Assembly (NCBI GenBank): GCA_009840005.1
Contig: VXOR01000034.1
Coordinates: 19,284-83,283, forward strand
Direction of reading: 5' to 3'
DNA from: Gemmatimonadota bacterium
GTDB lineage: Bacteria > Latescibacterota > UBA2968 > UBA8231
Length of the DNA: 64,000 bases
Made by a program: the position numbers and the translations under genes. How positions within the stretch are numbered: position 1 is the stretch's first letter; every line of letters starts with the position of its first letter. Shown here piece by piece: positions 52,009 through 60,286 of the stretch. The notes below the pieces were generated by a model. That model had not been told where the DNA came from, ran no database searches, and saw only the letters and a program-made list of their open reading frames with translations.

Positions 52009-52593
52009 TCACGCTTCGGCATCGAGCCAATAGCGCTGGTACTCCTCCAGAAAAGTAAGAGTCTGGAGATCGGCCATGCGGTCTGGGAAGAGCACGCCGT
52101 CGAGATGGTCGATTTCGTGCTGGAGGACGCGGGCGAAAAGCTCTTCCGCCTCCAACTCCACCGCTCGACCCTCGCGATCGTAGCCTCGGACTTCGACGGC
52201 GGCCGCGCGCGGGACGACGCCGCGCAATTGGGGGATGCTCAAGCAACCTTCCCAAGCATCTAAGCATTCGGACGACTGGGAGATAAACTGCGGATTGAAG
52301 AGCACGGTCAGCGGGATGGCGGCCTCGTCTTGGGGATCGGCTGCGGGCTTCGACGACTCGACTGAGCTCGCCGAAGTCCTGAGCTCAGCCGAAGGGTCGC
52401 CGAGGACGATCAGCCGCAGGGATTCAAACACTTGCGGCGCAGCTAAGCCAATGCCCTCGTAGTCGAGCATGGTTTCGATCATGTCGTCGATTAAGCGCTG
52501 CATCTGGGAGCTTTGCATTTGGGCGGGGGAAATCTCGGCGGCGCGTTGGCGCAGCACCGGATGTCCCATCCGCGATACCTTGCGAATGGCCAT
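52009..52593 (-). CDS. def: Peptide deformylase with an in-frame 17-residue repeat insertion
   Basis: 194 aa. Three deformylase motifs present: GIGLAAPQV, EGCLSIP (zinc Cys) and QHEIDHLDG (zinc His pair with catalytic Glu). Removes the N-formyl group from new proteins. The 52-bp repeat at 52344-52395 inserts PSAELRTSASSVESSKP after LIVLGD, in the variable loop between motif 1 and the next strand (IPLTVLFNPQFI), so activity is probably kept. Six bases from the FGE-fold gene upstream. Confidence 0.93.
   Translation of the reverse strand: MAIRKVSRMGHPVLRQRAAEISPAQMQSSQMQRLIDDMIETMLDYEGIGLAAPQVFESLRLIVLGDPSAELRTSASSVESSKPAADPQDEAAIPLTVLFNPQFISQSSECLDAWEGCLSIPQLRGVVPRAAAVEVRGYDREGRAVELEAEELFARVLQHEIDHLDGVLFPDRMADLQTLTFLEEYQRYWLDAEA
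52344..52395 (-). repeat. 52-bp in-frame palindromic repeat (deformylase copy)
   Basis: Identical to 39692-39743 in sequence, strand relative to coding, and reading frame; see that entry. Confidence 0.95.
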
Positions 52594-52599
52594 AGCGCG

Positions 52600-53187
52600 T
52601 TACGGCGTTTGGGGCGGCGCAGCCGAAAGACAGCAGCGGAAGCCCACTAGATCGAGGCGGTAGTTGGCGTCGAGGAATCGCCCGTAGCGGGCGTCGGCGC
52701 GGGCTAGGTTGACGTTGTGGAAGAAGGAGCCGCCGCGCACGATCCGCCAGCGATCGGAGCGCGAATACCAAGACGCGGTCCACTCCCAAACATTGCCGAT
52801 CATGTCATAAACTCCGTAGGCATTGGTGCAGCCGGCATACGCGCCGCTGGGCGCTAGGCCCGGCCCGCGCTGCCAGACCCCATCGACGGCAAGTCGCGTA
52901 TTGCAGCGCCCCGACTCGAATTCTTCGCCATAGGAGTACGCGAAATTCTGCGGCCCAGTGCAGGCTTTCTGCCATTCCTGTTCGGTACACAGCCGCTTGT
53001 CCTGGGCTGCGCAGAGCGATTCCGCTTCGCCCCAGGTGACATCGACTTTGGGGAGAGTGCCGCGCTGGTTGGGGTACTCGTACATGTCGATGTAGAAGTC
53101 CGGGCCGATCCATACCATGCCTTCCACGTCGGCTGCGGCCAGTGCTGGCAGGGCGAGCAAAAGACAGAGGACGAAGAGCTTATTCAT
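52600..53187 (-). CDS. Secreted formylglycine-generating-enzyme-fold (SUMF1-like) protein
   Basis: 195 aa with signal peptide (MNKLFVLCLLLALPALAAA). VEGMVWIGPDFYIDMYEYPNQ, PKVDVTWGEAESLCAAQDKRLCTEQEWQKAC, GNVWEWTASWYS, WRIVRGGSFFHNVNLARAD and VGFRCC are the FGE-sulfatase/C-type-lectin-like sequence marks. It is short for a catalytic FGE and shows no obvious extra copper-binding Cys pair beyond the terminal one, so a structural or ligand-binding role is as likely as sulfatase activation. No Asn-rich variable region is present, so it is not a retroelement target. Confidence 0.83.
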   Translation of the reverse strand: MNKLFVLCLLLALPALAAADVEGMVWIGPDFYIDMYEYPNQRGTLPKVDVTWGEAESLCAAQDKRLCTEQEWQKACTGPQNFAYSYGEEFESGRCNTRLAVDGVWQRGPGLAPSGAYAGCTNAYGVYDMIGNVWEWTASWYSRSDRWRIVRGGSFFHNVNLARADARYGRFLDANYRLDLVGFRCCLSAAPPQTP

Positions 53188-53193
53188 GGTCGC

Positions 53194-53988
53194 TTATTCC
53201 GCAAATTGCACCGCGCCAAAGCGGGCGGGGTGGTGAAAGCCGCGCTGGTAGGTCTCGCTCCAGGCCGTGTACTCGGTTTGCTCGTGGTAGTGCTGATGGA
53301 GCGGGTCTGAGTCTGGGAGATCGTTTAGACGGCTTTTTAGGTTGCGCCCGCCCTTGCGTTCGATGCGGTAGAGATTGAGCCGCCAGACATCGCCGGCTGT
53401 CGGACGCTCACCGCCGGTGACGCTATCGGCCATAGCGGCCCAGGGAATGGCGATTTCCGCGGTCCAGCCCTGGTCGAGCGCGAGCGAGTCGTTCACGGTG
53501 CCGTGAGCTCGGACCGCTGTTTTGAGCCCGGCGATATCCCAGTCTTTGGACGAGTGCCACTCGGGCGATACTGAGTAGATCAGCAAATCGACGACCGCAT
53601 TGAGCGGGTTGACCTCCAGCTCTAGGTAGCGCTTGCCGTCGCCGTCGGGGTCGATAAAGACCTCCACGACTTCCTCGCTCCACAGCGGATCGTCTTCTTG
53701 GTCGTAGATAGCCCACATGTCCGCATCTTGACAGACGAAGGCAAAGTAAAAGTAATCGCTATCCCACAGCATCTTTGCCCGCGTGGGATAAAGCACCTCG
53801 TCGTACTCGTTGAGGATGCGCTCAAAGCGGTTGATTTGATGCGCCCGTTCCCACGAGAATTCGTCCAATGTGCCATCGACGACGACCGGTTCGAGGGCGC
53901 GTTGGACTGTGTAGTGCGCCTCCAAACCTACTTCGGCGTGCGCGGCGAGTGGGAGGATAGTAAGTATCAGAACTGTCAATAAGCGCAT
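53194..53988 (-). CDS. Secreted CBM9-like protein
   Basis: 264 aa from ATG 53988 (AAGGAG upstream). Signal peptide LLTVLILTILPLAAHA. Mature EPVVVDGTLDEFSWERAHQINRF, AKMLWDSDYFYFAFVCQDADMWA, SEEVVEVFIDPDGDGKRYLELEVNPLN and GWTAEIAIPWAAM are all CBM9-like (family-9 carbohydrate-binding module). Stand-alone CBM9-like proteins in this setting are usually surface sugar binders. Six bases before the FGE-fold gene, so probably co-transcribed. Confidence 0.85.
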   Translation of the reverse strand: MRLLTVLILTILPLAAHAEVGLEAHYTVQRALEPVVVDGTLDEFSWERAHQINRFERILNEYDEVLYPTRAKMLWDSDYFYFAFVCQDADMWAIYDQEDDPLWSEEVVEVFIDPDGDGKRYLELEVNPLNAVVDLLIYSVSPEWHSSKDWDIAGLKTAVRAHGTVNDSLALDQGWTAEIAIPWAAMADSVTGGERPTAGDVWRLNLYRIERKGGRNLKSRLNDLPDSDPLHQHYHEQTEYTAWSETYQRGFHHPARFGAVQFAE

Positions 53989-54042
53989 ACATGCTCCTTG
54001 TATTTTGGGAGGCTGAATATACGAAAATCGTGCGGTCTTACC

Positions 54043-54082
54043 AAAATAACAAAGGGGCGATGCCAAGCTGGCACCGCCCCTT
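54043..54082 (-). terminator. Terminator after glnA
   Basis: AAGGGGCG (54052-54059) pairs with CGCCCCTT (54075-54082), with an inner TGCC/GGCA stem. On the minus strand the hairpin is followed by a T-rich run (TTTGTTATTTT). Confidence 0.82.
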
Positions 54083-54107
54083 AGTGTCTTTTGGATATAG
54101 TTGATAT

Positions 54108-55595
54108 TTACACGTCGTAGTAGAGGGCGAACTCATAGGGATGAGGCCGCAGGCGGAGGGCATCGACCTCCTCGGTGCGCTTGTAGTCAATCCACGCGTC
54201 GATCAGATCGTCAGAGAACACATCCCCCTGCAACAGAAAGTCCCGATCCTGCTCCAAGTGATCCAACGACGCCTCCAACGAACCGGCCGTCTGCGGAACC
54301 CCTGCCCGCTCCTCCGCCGACAAGTCATACAGATTCTTGTCCAACGGCTCCCCCGGATCCAACTGACGCTCGATCCCGTCCAACCCCGCCATCAGCATCG
54401 CCGACAGCGCCAAGTAGATGTTGCACGACGGGTCGGGACAACGAAACTCCACCCGCTTGCTCTTGGGCGAAGGCGAATACATCGGAATGCGCACCGACGC
54501 ACTGCGGTTGCGCTGCGAATAGGCCAAGTTCACCGGCGCTTCGTAGCCAGGCACCAGCCGCTTGTAGGAGTTGGTCGTCGGATTGGTAAATGCCAACAGC
54601 GCCGGCGCGTGGTGCAGCAGCCCGCCGATGTAGTGCAACGCCATTTGGCTCAGACCCGCATAGCCACTACCGGCAAACAAAGGCGTATCGCCTTGCCACA
54701 GACTCTGGTGGGTGTGCATACCCGTGCCGTTGTCCTCAAACAGCGGCTTGGGCATGAACGTGGCCGTCTTGCCGTGCCGACGCGCCACATTCTTGACGAT
54801 GTATTTGTACAGCATCATCCGGTCGCCGCAGATAAGCAGCGGACAAAAGCGAATGTCGATCTCGCCTTGGCCGGCGGTGCCCACCTCGTGGTGGTGGATT
54901 TCGGTGTCAATGCCGCAGTCGAGCATGGTCTGCACCATCTCGGTGCGGATGTCTTGCAGCGAATCCGTCGGCGGCACCGGGAAGTAGCCGCCCTTGTAGT
55001 CGGGCTTGTAGCCTAAGTTGGGGCCGTCCGCCGAGCCGGAGTTCCAGCGGCCTTCCACCGAGTCGATCTCGTAGAAACCCAGATGGGCTTGCTGGTCGAA
55101 GCGGATGTTGTCGAAGATGAAAAACTCGGCTTCCGGGCCGAAAAAGGCGGTGTCAGCCAACTGAGTGTGCAAAAGATAGGCTTGGGCGCGCTGGGCGACG
55201 CCGCGGGGATCGCGGGCATAGGGCAGGCGGGTGATGGGGTCTTCAACCGAGCAGACCAGCGACAGGGTAGGCGCTTGGGTAAACGGGTCCATGACGGCGG
55301 TGGTCGGATCGGGCACGACGAGCATGTCGGATTCGTTGATTTCCTGCCAGCCGCGGATCGACGAGCCGTCGAAGCCGAGACCGTCTTCGAACAGGTCGGG
55401 TTCGAGATCGGCGATGGGCATGGTGAAGTGCTGCCAAGTGCCGGGCAGATCGACGAACTTGAAATCGACCATCTGCGCGTCGTTCTGGCGTGCTAAAGCC
55501 AGCGCGTTGTCGATGGCGCTGGCTTTGGCCGACTTGGCTTTGGGTTTGGCTTTGCTTTTGCTTTTGGGTTTGGCTTTCGCCTTGGCTTTGGCCAT
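54108..55595 (-). CDS. glnA: Glutamine synthetase type I with a basic Lys/Ala/Pro N-terminal tail
   Basis: 495 aa from ATG 55595 (AAAGGA upstream). GS core: [72 protein letters not shown], and NLYDLSAEE with the Tyr that is adenylylated in GSI-beta enzymes. Makes glutamine from glutamate, ammonium and ATP. Unusual: residues 2-27 are almost only Lys, Ala, Pro and Ser ([20 protein letters not shown] and so on), like an H1-type tail, absent from ordinary GS. Last gene of the amtB-PII-porin-glnA series. Confidence 0.95.
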   Translation of the reverse strand: MAKAKAKAKPKSKSKAKPKAKSAKASAIDNALALARQNDAQMVDFKFVDLPGTWQHFTMPIADLEPDLFEDGLGFDGSSIRGWQEINESDMLVVPDPTTAVMDPFTQAPTLSLVCSVEDPITRLPYARDPRGVAQRAQAYLLHTQLADTAFFGPEAEFFIFDNIRFDQQAHLGFYEIDSVEGRWNSGSADGPNLGYKPDYKGGYFPVPPTDSLQDIRTEMVQTMLDCGIDTEIHHHEVGTAGQGEIDIRFCPLLICGDRMMLYKYIVKNVARRHGKTATFMPKPLFEDNGTGMHTHQSLWQGDTPLFAGSGYAGLSQMALHYIGGLLHHAPALLAFTNPTTNSYKRLVPGYEAPVNLAYSQRNRSASVRIPMYSPSPKSKRVEFRCPDPSCNIYLALSAMLMAGLDGIERQLDPGEPLDKNLYDLSAEERAGVPQTAGSLEASLDHLEQDRDFLLQGDVFSDDLIDAWIDYKRTEEVDALRLRPHPYEFALYYDV

Positions 55596-55640
55596 GAGAG
55601 TGGGTTCCTTTCTCAAAGTAGTGGTTGAATGGGATCAGGA

Positions 55641-55663
55641 GGCGCGTGCCCCGCACACGCGCC
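55641..55663. terminator. GC-rich hairpin between the porin-like gene and glnA
   Basis: GGCGCGTG (55641-55648) pairs with CACGCGCC (55656-55663) around a 7-nt loop. No clear U tract on the minus strand, so attenuator, processing site or weak terminator. Confidence 0.5.
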
Positions 55664-55702
55664 CCCTGCTTCTGGTCCGGTCATGCGGAGCCAGACCAGG
55701 TT

Positions 55703-56350
55703 TTAGAAGCTCCTACCGAAGACGAGGAAGGTGGATTCTTTGTCTGGGTTGAGAATGTACGAGGCGAAGTAGTCGCCTTTGCCCATGTTGAGACCGACGC
55801 TGACCAAGGCCGGATCGGTCGTAGTAGTGTAAAACCCGTTGCCGAGGCCGACGGTGACGCTGACGGCGGTCTCTTCCATCTCGCCCAAGTCGTAGGTCGC
55901 TTCCGCCCAGAACGAATCGTCGGCGTCGCCGGATACATTGTATGCGACTAGGGCGCTCAGAGGTACGCCGTCGGGGGCGAGGGACGCGCTGATTTCGAGG
56001 ATGTGTGCCCCGTCCTCGTCGCTGTAGTTGAAGAAATCGTCGTTTTCAGTCAGGCCCGGGAAGTAGTAGTCGGTCAGGGTGATGCCGATGGGGCCGGACG
56101 AGAAGCTGACGTAGAGATCGTTCTCGTTGGCACCGCCGTCGGAGATTGCCCATGAGGACCAAGCGCCGACTTCGATGTTGCCGTGACTGATGGACATGCC
56201 CGGCTGGACGCTGACGGCATTGCCGAAGTCCGTGCCGCGCCACACGTAGCGGTTGACTACGTCGGCACCAAAACCGACCCCGGCATCAGCCGGAACGGTC
56301 GCTAGCGTCAGCGCAAAGAAAAGGGGTGCGGCAAAAAGCAAGCGGTTCAT
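55703..56350 (-). CDS. Secreted outer-membrane barrel (TorF-family porin-like)
   Basis: 215 aa. Signal peptide (LLFAAPLFFALTLATVPADA), then VGFGADVVNRYVWRGTDFGNAVSVQPGMSI, a beta-barrel opening with NRYVWRG characteristic of the TorF/gcw_chp porin family. Repeated amphipathic strands end in FLVFGRSF with a C-terminal Phe, the outer-membrane insertion signal. In the middle of the nitrogen cluster it may pass ammonium or nitrate-type solutes (inference). Confidence 0.83.
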   Translation of the reverse strand: MNRLLFAAPLFFALTLATVPADAGVGFGADVVNRYVWRGTDFGNAVSVQPGMSISHGNIEVGAWSSWAISDGGANENDLYVSFSSGPIGITLTDYYFPGLTENDDFFNYSDEDGAHILEISASLAPDGVPLSALVAYNVSGDADDSFWAEATYDLGEMEETAVSVTVGLGNGFYTTTTDPALVSVGLNMGKGDYFASYILNPDKESTFLVFGRSF

Positions 56351-56402
56351 CAGATACTCCTTAGGTGGGTGTGAGGATGGGTTAAAGCAGTGGTTAGTGG
56401 TT

Positions 56403-56471
56403 AGTGGTCAGTCCCCACACAGTACCCAAGGGGACCGATCGCTGATCACAGGCCACAAACCACTGACCACT
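56403..56471. repeat. Inverted repeat between the PII and porin-like genes
   Basis: AGTGGTCAGT (56403-56412) and ACTGACCACT (56462-56471) are perfect complements; the left arm is preceded by further GTGGTTA units, and a CCCC/GGGG inner stem lies between. Probably a dispersed palindromic repeat; could fold in the transcript. Confidence 0.6.
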
Positions 56472-56808
56472 ACAACGCGCTTTCGCCCGTCTCGCCGGTG
56501 CGGATGCGCACGGCTTCTTGGATTGGCGAGGCAAATACCTTGCCATCGCCGACTTTGCCGGACTTGGCTGCCTCGACGATGGTGTTGATCGCCAGCTCGT
56601 GGTCGGCGTCCTTGACGATGACCTCGATTTTGATCTTGGGGACGAAATCAATGCGGTACTCGGCACCGCGATAGACCTCGCGATGGCCGCGCTGGCGGCC
56701 AAAGCCCCGCACTTCGGTTACGGACATGCCGGCGATGCCCCGTTCGCCTAGGGCTTTTTGCACGGCCTCAAGGGCCGATGGCCGGAGGAATGCTTCAATT
56801 TTATACAT
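56470..56808 (-). CDS. glnB: Nitrogen regulatory PII protein
   Basis: 112 aa, the family length. KIEAFLRPSALEAVQKALGERGIAGMSVTEVRGFGRQRGHREVYRGAEY includes the T-loop with the uridylylation-position Tyr (YRGAEY). KIKIEVIVKD and VGDGKVFASPIQEAVRIRTGETG form the ATP/2-oxoglutarate pocket. Gene position next to amtB makes it the GlnK type functionally: it would block AmtB when nitrogen is plentiful. Confidence 0.95.
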   Translation of the reverse strand: MYKIEAFLRPSALEAVQKALGERGIAGMSVTEVRGFGRQRGHREVYRGAEYRIDFVPKIKIEVIVKDADHELAINTIVEAAKSGKVGDGKVFASPIQEAVRIRTGETGESAL

Positions 56809-56826
56809 TGTGGTTGCCTCCCTCGC

Positions 56827-58173
56827 TTAGTTGTTGATGTGCTGGAAATCCGCGTACGCGGGCTGGCCGTGCTCGCTTAGGTCGAGACCCTCGTCCTCGT
56901 CTTCCTCATCAACGCGGAACCCGAGTGTTGCCTTGACAATGGTCGCGAGGACAAATGAGAAGATAAAGGCGAAGATGGCGTACGACAGCGTGCCCAATAG
57001 CTGAGTGCCCACGCTGTGGTCGGCGTTGGTGCTGAACAGCCCGACCGCGATTGTGCCCCAGACGCCGCAGATGCCGTGGACGGAGATGGCCCCGACCGGA
57101 TCGTCGATCTTGATGCGGTCGATAAAGACAATCGAGAAGACGACAATGATTCCGGCGATCAGCCCAATCCAGATGGCTCCAGCCCACGTGACCACGTCGG
57201 CCCCAGCCGTGATGCCAACGAGGCCAGCGAGAATGCCGTTGAGCGCCATGGTGATGTCGGGCTTTTTGAGGTAGATATAGGAGGTAAAAATCGAGGCCAT
57301 GCAACCAGCCGCTGCGGCGAGGGTGGTGGTGACGAAGACCAGCGACACAGCCGCGGGGTCGGCGCTGAGCACCGAGCCGCCGTTGAAGCCGAACCAGCCG
57401 AGCCACAGCAGGAAGACGCCGATGGTCGATAGCGGCATGCTGTGCCCGAGGATGGGCCTGATTTCTCCGTTGTGGTACTTGCCCTTGCGCGCCCCTAGCA
57501 CCAAAACCGCGGCGAGGGCCGAGAAGCCGCCAAAGGCGTGCACGACCGACGAGCCGGCGAAGTCGTAGAAACCGAGGTCGTCGAGCCAGCCAGCACCCCA
57601 CTTCCAAGAGCCGGCGATGGTGTAGCCAAAGGCCACCAAGATCACGGCGTAAAGCATGAAACCCGATAGCTTAACGCGCTCGGCAACAGCACCGGAGACG
57701 ATGGTGGCAGCGGTGGCGGCGAACATGGCCTGAAAGATGAAGTCCGACCAGTAGGTGTAATCTGCGTACTGATTGGTCAGGTTGGCCACATCGTCGTCAA
57801 AGCCGATCCAGCCCTTGAGGGCCAACACATCGGCGATGAGCCAATCATCGCCTGGATACATGATGTTGAAGCCGCACAAGGCATAGGTGAGGATACCGGC
57901 CGAGATAATAAAGAGGTTCTTGAAGAGGATGTTGACCGTGTTCTTTTGCCGGGTCAGGCCGGATTCGAGCGTGGCAAAACCCAAGTGCATGATGAAAACC
58001 AACGCGGCGGCGATGAGAATCCACAGGTTATCTACCATGAATTTGGGATAGGCCAAGGGCATGGCCTGGAAGGCTTCTACGGTTTTAAAATCTCCCGCCG
58101 AAGCCTGAGTCGTAGCCCCGAGGACCCCGGCACAGAGCCATAAGAGCGCAGGACGGTTGCGAAAAACAGACAT
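56827..58173 (-). CDS. amtB: Ammonium transporter AmtB
   Basis: 448 aa from ATG 58173 with a signal peptide (LLWLCAGVLGATTQASA). Eleven helices; LIAAALVFIMHLGFATLESGLTRQKN, GDWLIADVLA region, DFAGSSVVHAFGGFSALAAVLVLGARKGK (twin-His pore first His), NGGSVLSADP, AISVHGICGVWGTIAVGLFS (second pore His). Transports ammonium across the inner membrane; upstream of PII in the usual order. Transcribed from the sigma-54 promoter at 58252-58266. Confidence 0.95.
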   Translation of the reverse strand: MSVFRNRPALLWLCAGVLGATTQASAGDFKTVEAFQAMPLAYPKFMVDNLWILIAAALVFIMHLGFATLESGLTRQKNTVNILFKNLFIISAGILTYALCGFNIMYPGDDWLIADVLALKGWIGFDDDVANLTNQYADYTYWSDFIFQAMFAATAATIVSGAVAERVKLSGFMLYAVILVAFGYTIAGSWKWGAGWLDDLGFYDFAGSSVVHAFGGFSALAAVLVLGARKGKYHNGEIRPILGHSMPLSTIGVFLLWLGWFGFNGGSVLSADPAAVSLVFVTTTLAAAAGCMASIFTSYIYLKKPDITMALNGILAGLVGITAGADVVTWAGAIWIGLIAGIIVVFSIVFIDRIKIDDPVGAISVHGICGVWGTIAVGLFSTNADHSVGTQLLGTLSYAIFAFIFSFVLATIVKATLGFRVDEEDEDEGLDLSEHGQPAYADFQHINN

Positions 58174-58251
58174 GGGCAATCCCTTCCCTTGTAAGGTATG
58201 AGGAGGCATCTAATCGACGCCTCTTGGCTGCGAACGTCGGATTGTTACAAG

Positions 58252-58266
58252 GCAAGAAACGTGCCA
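58252..58266 (-). promoter_or_regulatory. Sigma-54 (-24/-12) promoter of amtB
   Basis: Minus strand reads TGGCACGTTTCTTGC, an exact match to the TGGCAC-N5-TTGC consensus, 79 bases upstream of the amtB ATG, next to an activator gene of the sigma-54 class. Confidence 0.9.
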
Positions 58267-58390
58267 AGCGGATTGGGCACAGATACTTCAGAATTGTAGC
58301 TTATTGTAAATTAGGGAGTTAGAAAAAATAACAATAACAGAGAAAAACGAGACGAGCATAATGACAAAACTGAAATAGTATCATAAAATA

Positions 58391-58400
58391 ACAATTTTGT
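58391..58400. promoter_or_regulatory. Candidate enhancer site for the NifA/NtrC-type activator
   Basis: ACAATTTTGT, differing by one base from the two ACATTTTTGT repeats upstream of the activator gene, ~125 bp upstream of the -24 element, the usual enhancer distance. Confidence 0.5.
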
Positions 58401-58412
58401 CGTTTTTGTTGC

Positions 58413-59957
58413 TCACTTCTTGTAATTTTTCGGACAGATGGCTAGTTTTTGCATCCGATAAGAGAAAATGCGAGTTGTAGTACCGAGGGTGCGGGCGGCC
58501 TTGGCCATATTGCCGCGGGCGTTCTTGAGGGCCTCAATGATGATTTCTCGTTCATAAGCCTGCATCATCGTATTAAAGGAGCCGGTGACCGGCGTTCCGG
58601 TGGCGTCAGCCGTTTGCAGAGAGGGGGGCAGGTGGTGGCCGTGGATGACGCCGTCGTTGCTGAGGATGATCGCCCGTTCAATGCAGTTTTCCAACTCGCG
58701 CACGTTGCCCGGCCAATGGTAGCTCATCATCATGTCAATGGCGGGTGTAGAAATGCGGTGCATCTCCACGCCGAGCTGGCGAGAGTACTTTTCGAGGAAG
58801 TGGTCGGCAAGTTGCAGAATGTCGGATTTGCGCTCGCGCAAGGGCGGAATGAAGATGGGAAAGACGTTGAGTCGGTAGAAGAGATCCTCGCGGAAAGTCC
58901 CCTCGGCGATGGCTTTTTCCAAGTCTATGTGGGTTGCCGCGACGACGCGAACATCAATCGGCACAGGGCCGCGACCGCCGAGGCGTTCGACTTCGCGATT
59001 TTGCAGCACGCGGAGCAGTTTGACCTGTGCACCTAGGCTGAGTTCGCCGATTTCGTCGAGGAAAATCGTCCCGCCGCGCGCTCGTTCAAACCGGCCGGCT
59101 TTGCTCGTCGAAGCCCCGGTGTAAGCGCCGCGCTCGTGGCCGAATAGTTCGGATTCGACCAAGGTCTCCGGCAGGGCGGCGACGTGTACTTTGACAAAGG
59201 GTTTGTCGGCGCGTAAGCTGTTGTAATGTATGGCATCTGCGGCCAGTTCCTTCCCCGTGCCGCTGGTGCCGCGCAACAGGACCGTGGCGTCGCTGGGAGC
59301 CACTTGGCCGATGAGCTGGCAAACCTCCTGCATGGGGCGGGAGTTGCCGATGAGGTTGGCGGGGTGGAAGCGCTCGCGGAGTTCGTTTTGCAGGCGCAAG
59401 TTTTCGTCGAGAAGCCGGGTTTGTTCGACGCGGGCGCGTTGGCGGGCGGCGGCCGATTGGCCGATCATGACGGATATGATGGACAGCAGGCGCACGGTAT
59501 CTTGCAGGCTTTCGTTGTCTTTATAGGGAATATCGACGCTAATGGTACCTACTACCTGCTGCTGCTGGAGGATGGGCACGCAAATGAACGAGGTCTGGCT
59601 CTTGGCCGAACTACCGCGAGCGCCGGTGCGGTTGAGGAAGAGCGGCTCGCTGCTGATGCGCGGCACGATCACGGGCTTGCCCGATTCCACGACCTTGCCG
59701 GTGATGCCTTCCCCGACGTCGTAGCGGCCGCGCTTGATTTCCGATTGCGAGAGTCCATAGGCTACGTCTATAGAGACTTCGGAGGCTTCTTGGCTCAAGA
59801 GGCTGACCGTCCCCAAGCTCATGTCGAGTTGGTCGCACATGAGCTTGAGGATGACGTTGAGCGCTTCCTCAAACTTGGTCGTCGAGCCTAGTATTTGCCC
59901 GATTTCGTGTAGGATGGAGATTTGTTGTTGGGCACTGGCGGTTGGTAAGGTGGACAT
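58413..59957 (-). CDS. Sigma-54-dependent transcriptional activator with GAF domain (NifA-like)
   Basis: 514 aa from ATG 59957 (AGGA upstream; ATG 59966 is too close to its ribosome site). N-terminal GAF domain (~15-180), then AAA+ with GTSGTGKEL (Walker A), GHERGAYTGAST (GAFTGA loop as GAYTGA), GGTIFLDEIGEL (Walker B), and a Fis-type HTH end (ALKNARGNMAKAARTLGTTTRIFSYRMQKL). NifA/NtrC class; no receiver domain. It probably drives amtB-PII-porin-glnA under nitrogen limitation, with PII possibly sensing its GAF input. No nif genes are in view. Confidence 0.9.
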   Translation of the reverse strand: MSTLPTASAQQQISILHEIGQILGSTTKFEEALNVILKLMCDQLDMSLGTVSLLSQEASEVSIDVAYGLSQSEIKRGRYDVGEGITGKVVESGKPVIVPRISSEPLFLNRTGARGSSAKSQTSFICVPILQQQQVVGTISVDIPYKDNESLQDTVRLLSIISVMIGQSAAARQRARVEQTRLLDENLRLQNELRERFHPANLIGNSRPMQEVCQLIGQVAPSDATVLLRGTSGTGKELAADAIHYNSLRADKPFVKVHVAALPETLVESELFGHERGAYTGASTSKAGRFERARGGTIFLDEIGELSLGAQVKLLRVLQNREVERLGGRGPVPIDVRVVAATHIDLEKAIAEGTFREDLFYRLNVFPIFIPPLRERKSDILQLADHFLEKYSRQLGVEMHRISTPAIDMMMSYHWPGNVRELENCIERAIILSNDGVIHGHHLPPSLQTADATGTPVTGSFNTMMQAYEREIIIEALKNARGNMAKAARTLGTTTRIFSYRMQKLAICPKNYKK

Positions 59958-59978
59958 GTGAGTCATCCTGTTTTTGCG

Positions 59979-60018
59979 ACATTTTTGTCATTAGTATGGA
60001 TAAAAACAACATTTTTGT
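59979..60018. promoter_or_regulatory. Two ACATTTTTGT repeats 30 bp apart upstream of the activator gene
   Basis: ACATTTTTGT at 59979-59988 and 60009-60018, exactly three helical turns apart, each with ACA/TGT dyad ends. Candidate autoregulatory sites; a third match lies upstream of amtB. Confidence 0.55.
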
Positions 60019-60154
60019 AAACATCAAAGAGCTACATATTCGTGGTTAAAACGGAAAATCGACCAGAAATACAGTGGCACACGCCGCAAAAGGGCGTCAT
60101 TAAAGCCAAGTGTCGAGAATGCGTCGTACATTATTGTAGCATAAACTATGCCAT

Positions 60155-60195
60155 CGCAGGCTAGGGGCCAGAGAGACCTCGGCTCCTAGCCTGCG
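60155..60195. other. Strong hairpin in the divergent gap
   Basis: CGCAGGCTAGG (60155-60165) pairs with CCTAGCCTGCG (60185-60195), the stem continuing inward with GCC/GGC; no U tract on either side. It sits between the activator and the UVR-motif gene. The rest of the 330-bp gap holds only the promoter below and the activator repeats. Confidence 0.55.
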
Positions 60196-60204
60196 GGAAG
60201 GTCA

Positions 60205-60233
60205 TTGCCGGAACGCATCAACTCGGTTATAAT
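60205..60233 (+). promoter_or_regulatory. Sigma-70 promoter of the UVR-motif gene
   Basis: TTGCCG (60205-60210), 17-bp spacer, perfect TATAAT (60228-60233), 54 bases before the ATG at 60287. Confidence 0.7.
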
Positions 60234-60286
60234 TCTGCGATGAGAATTTTTGCAATGTCAGTAAATAGCGGTTGTGCGAGGTTGGC

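Noticed and set aside
52600..53187. FGE-fold protein as DGR target
   Set aside because: Its C-terminus lacks the Asn-dense variable region seen in the fragment at 62600-62777.
58413..59957. Activator taken as proof of nitrogen fixation
   Set aside because: NifA-like domain order alone is shared by many sigma-54 activators, and no nif gene is in the window.
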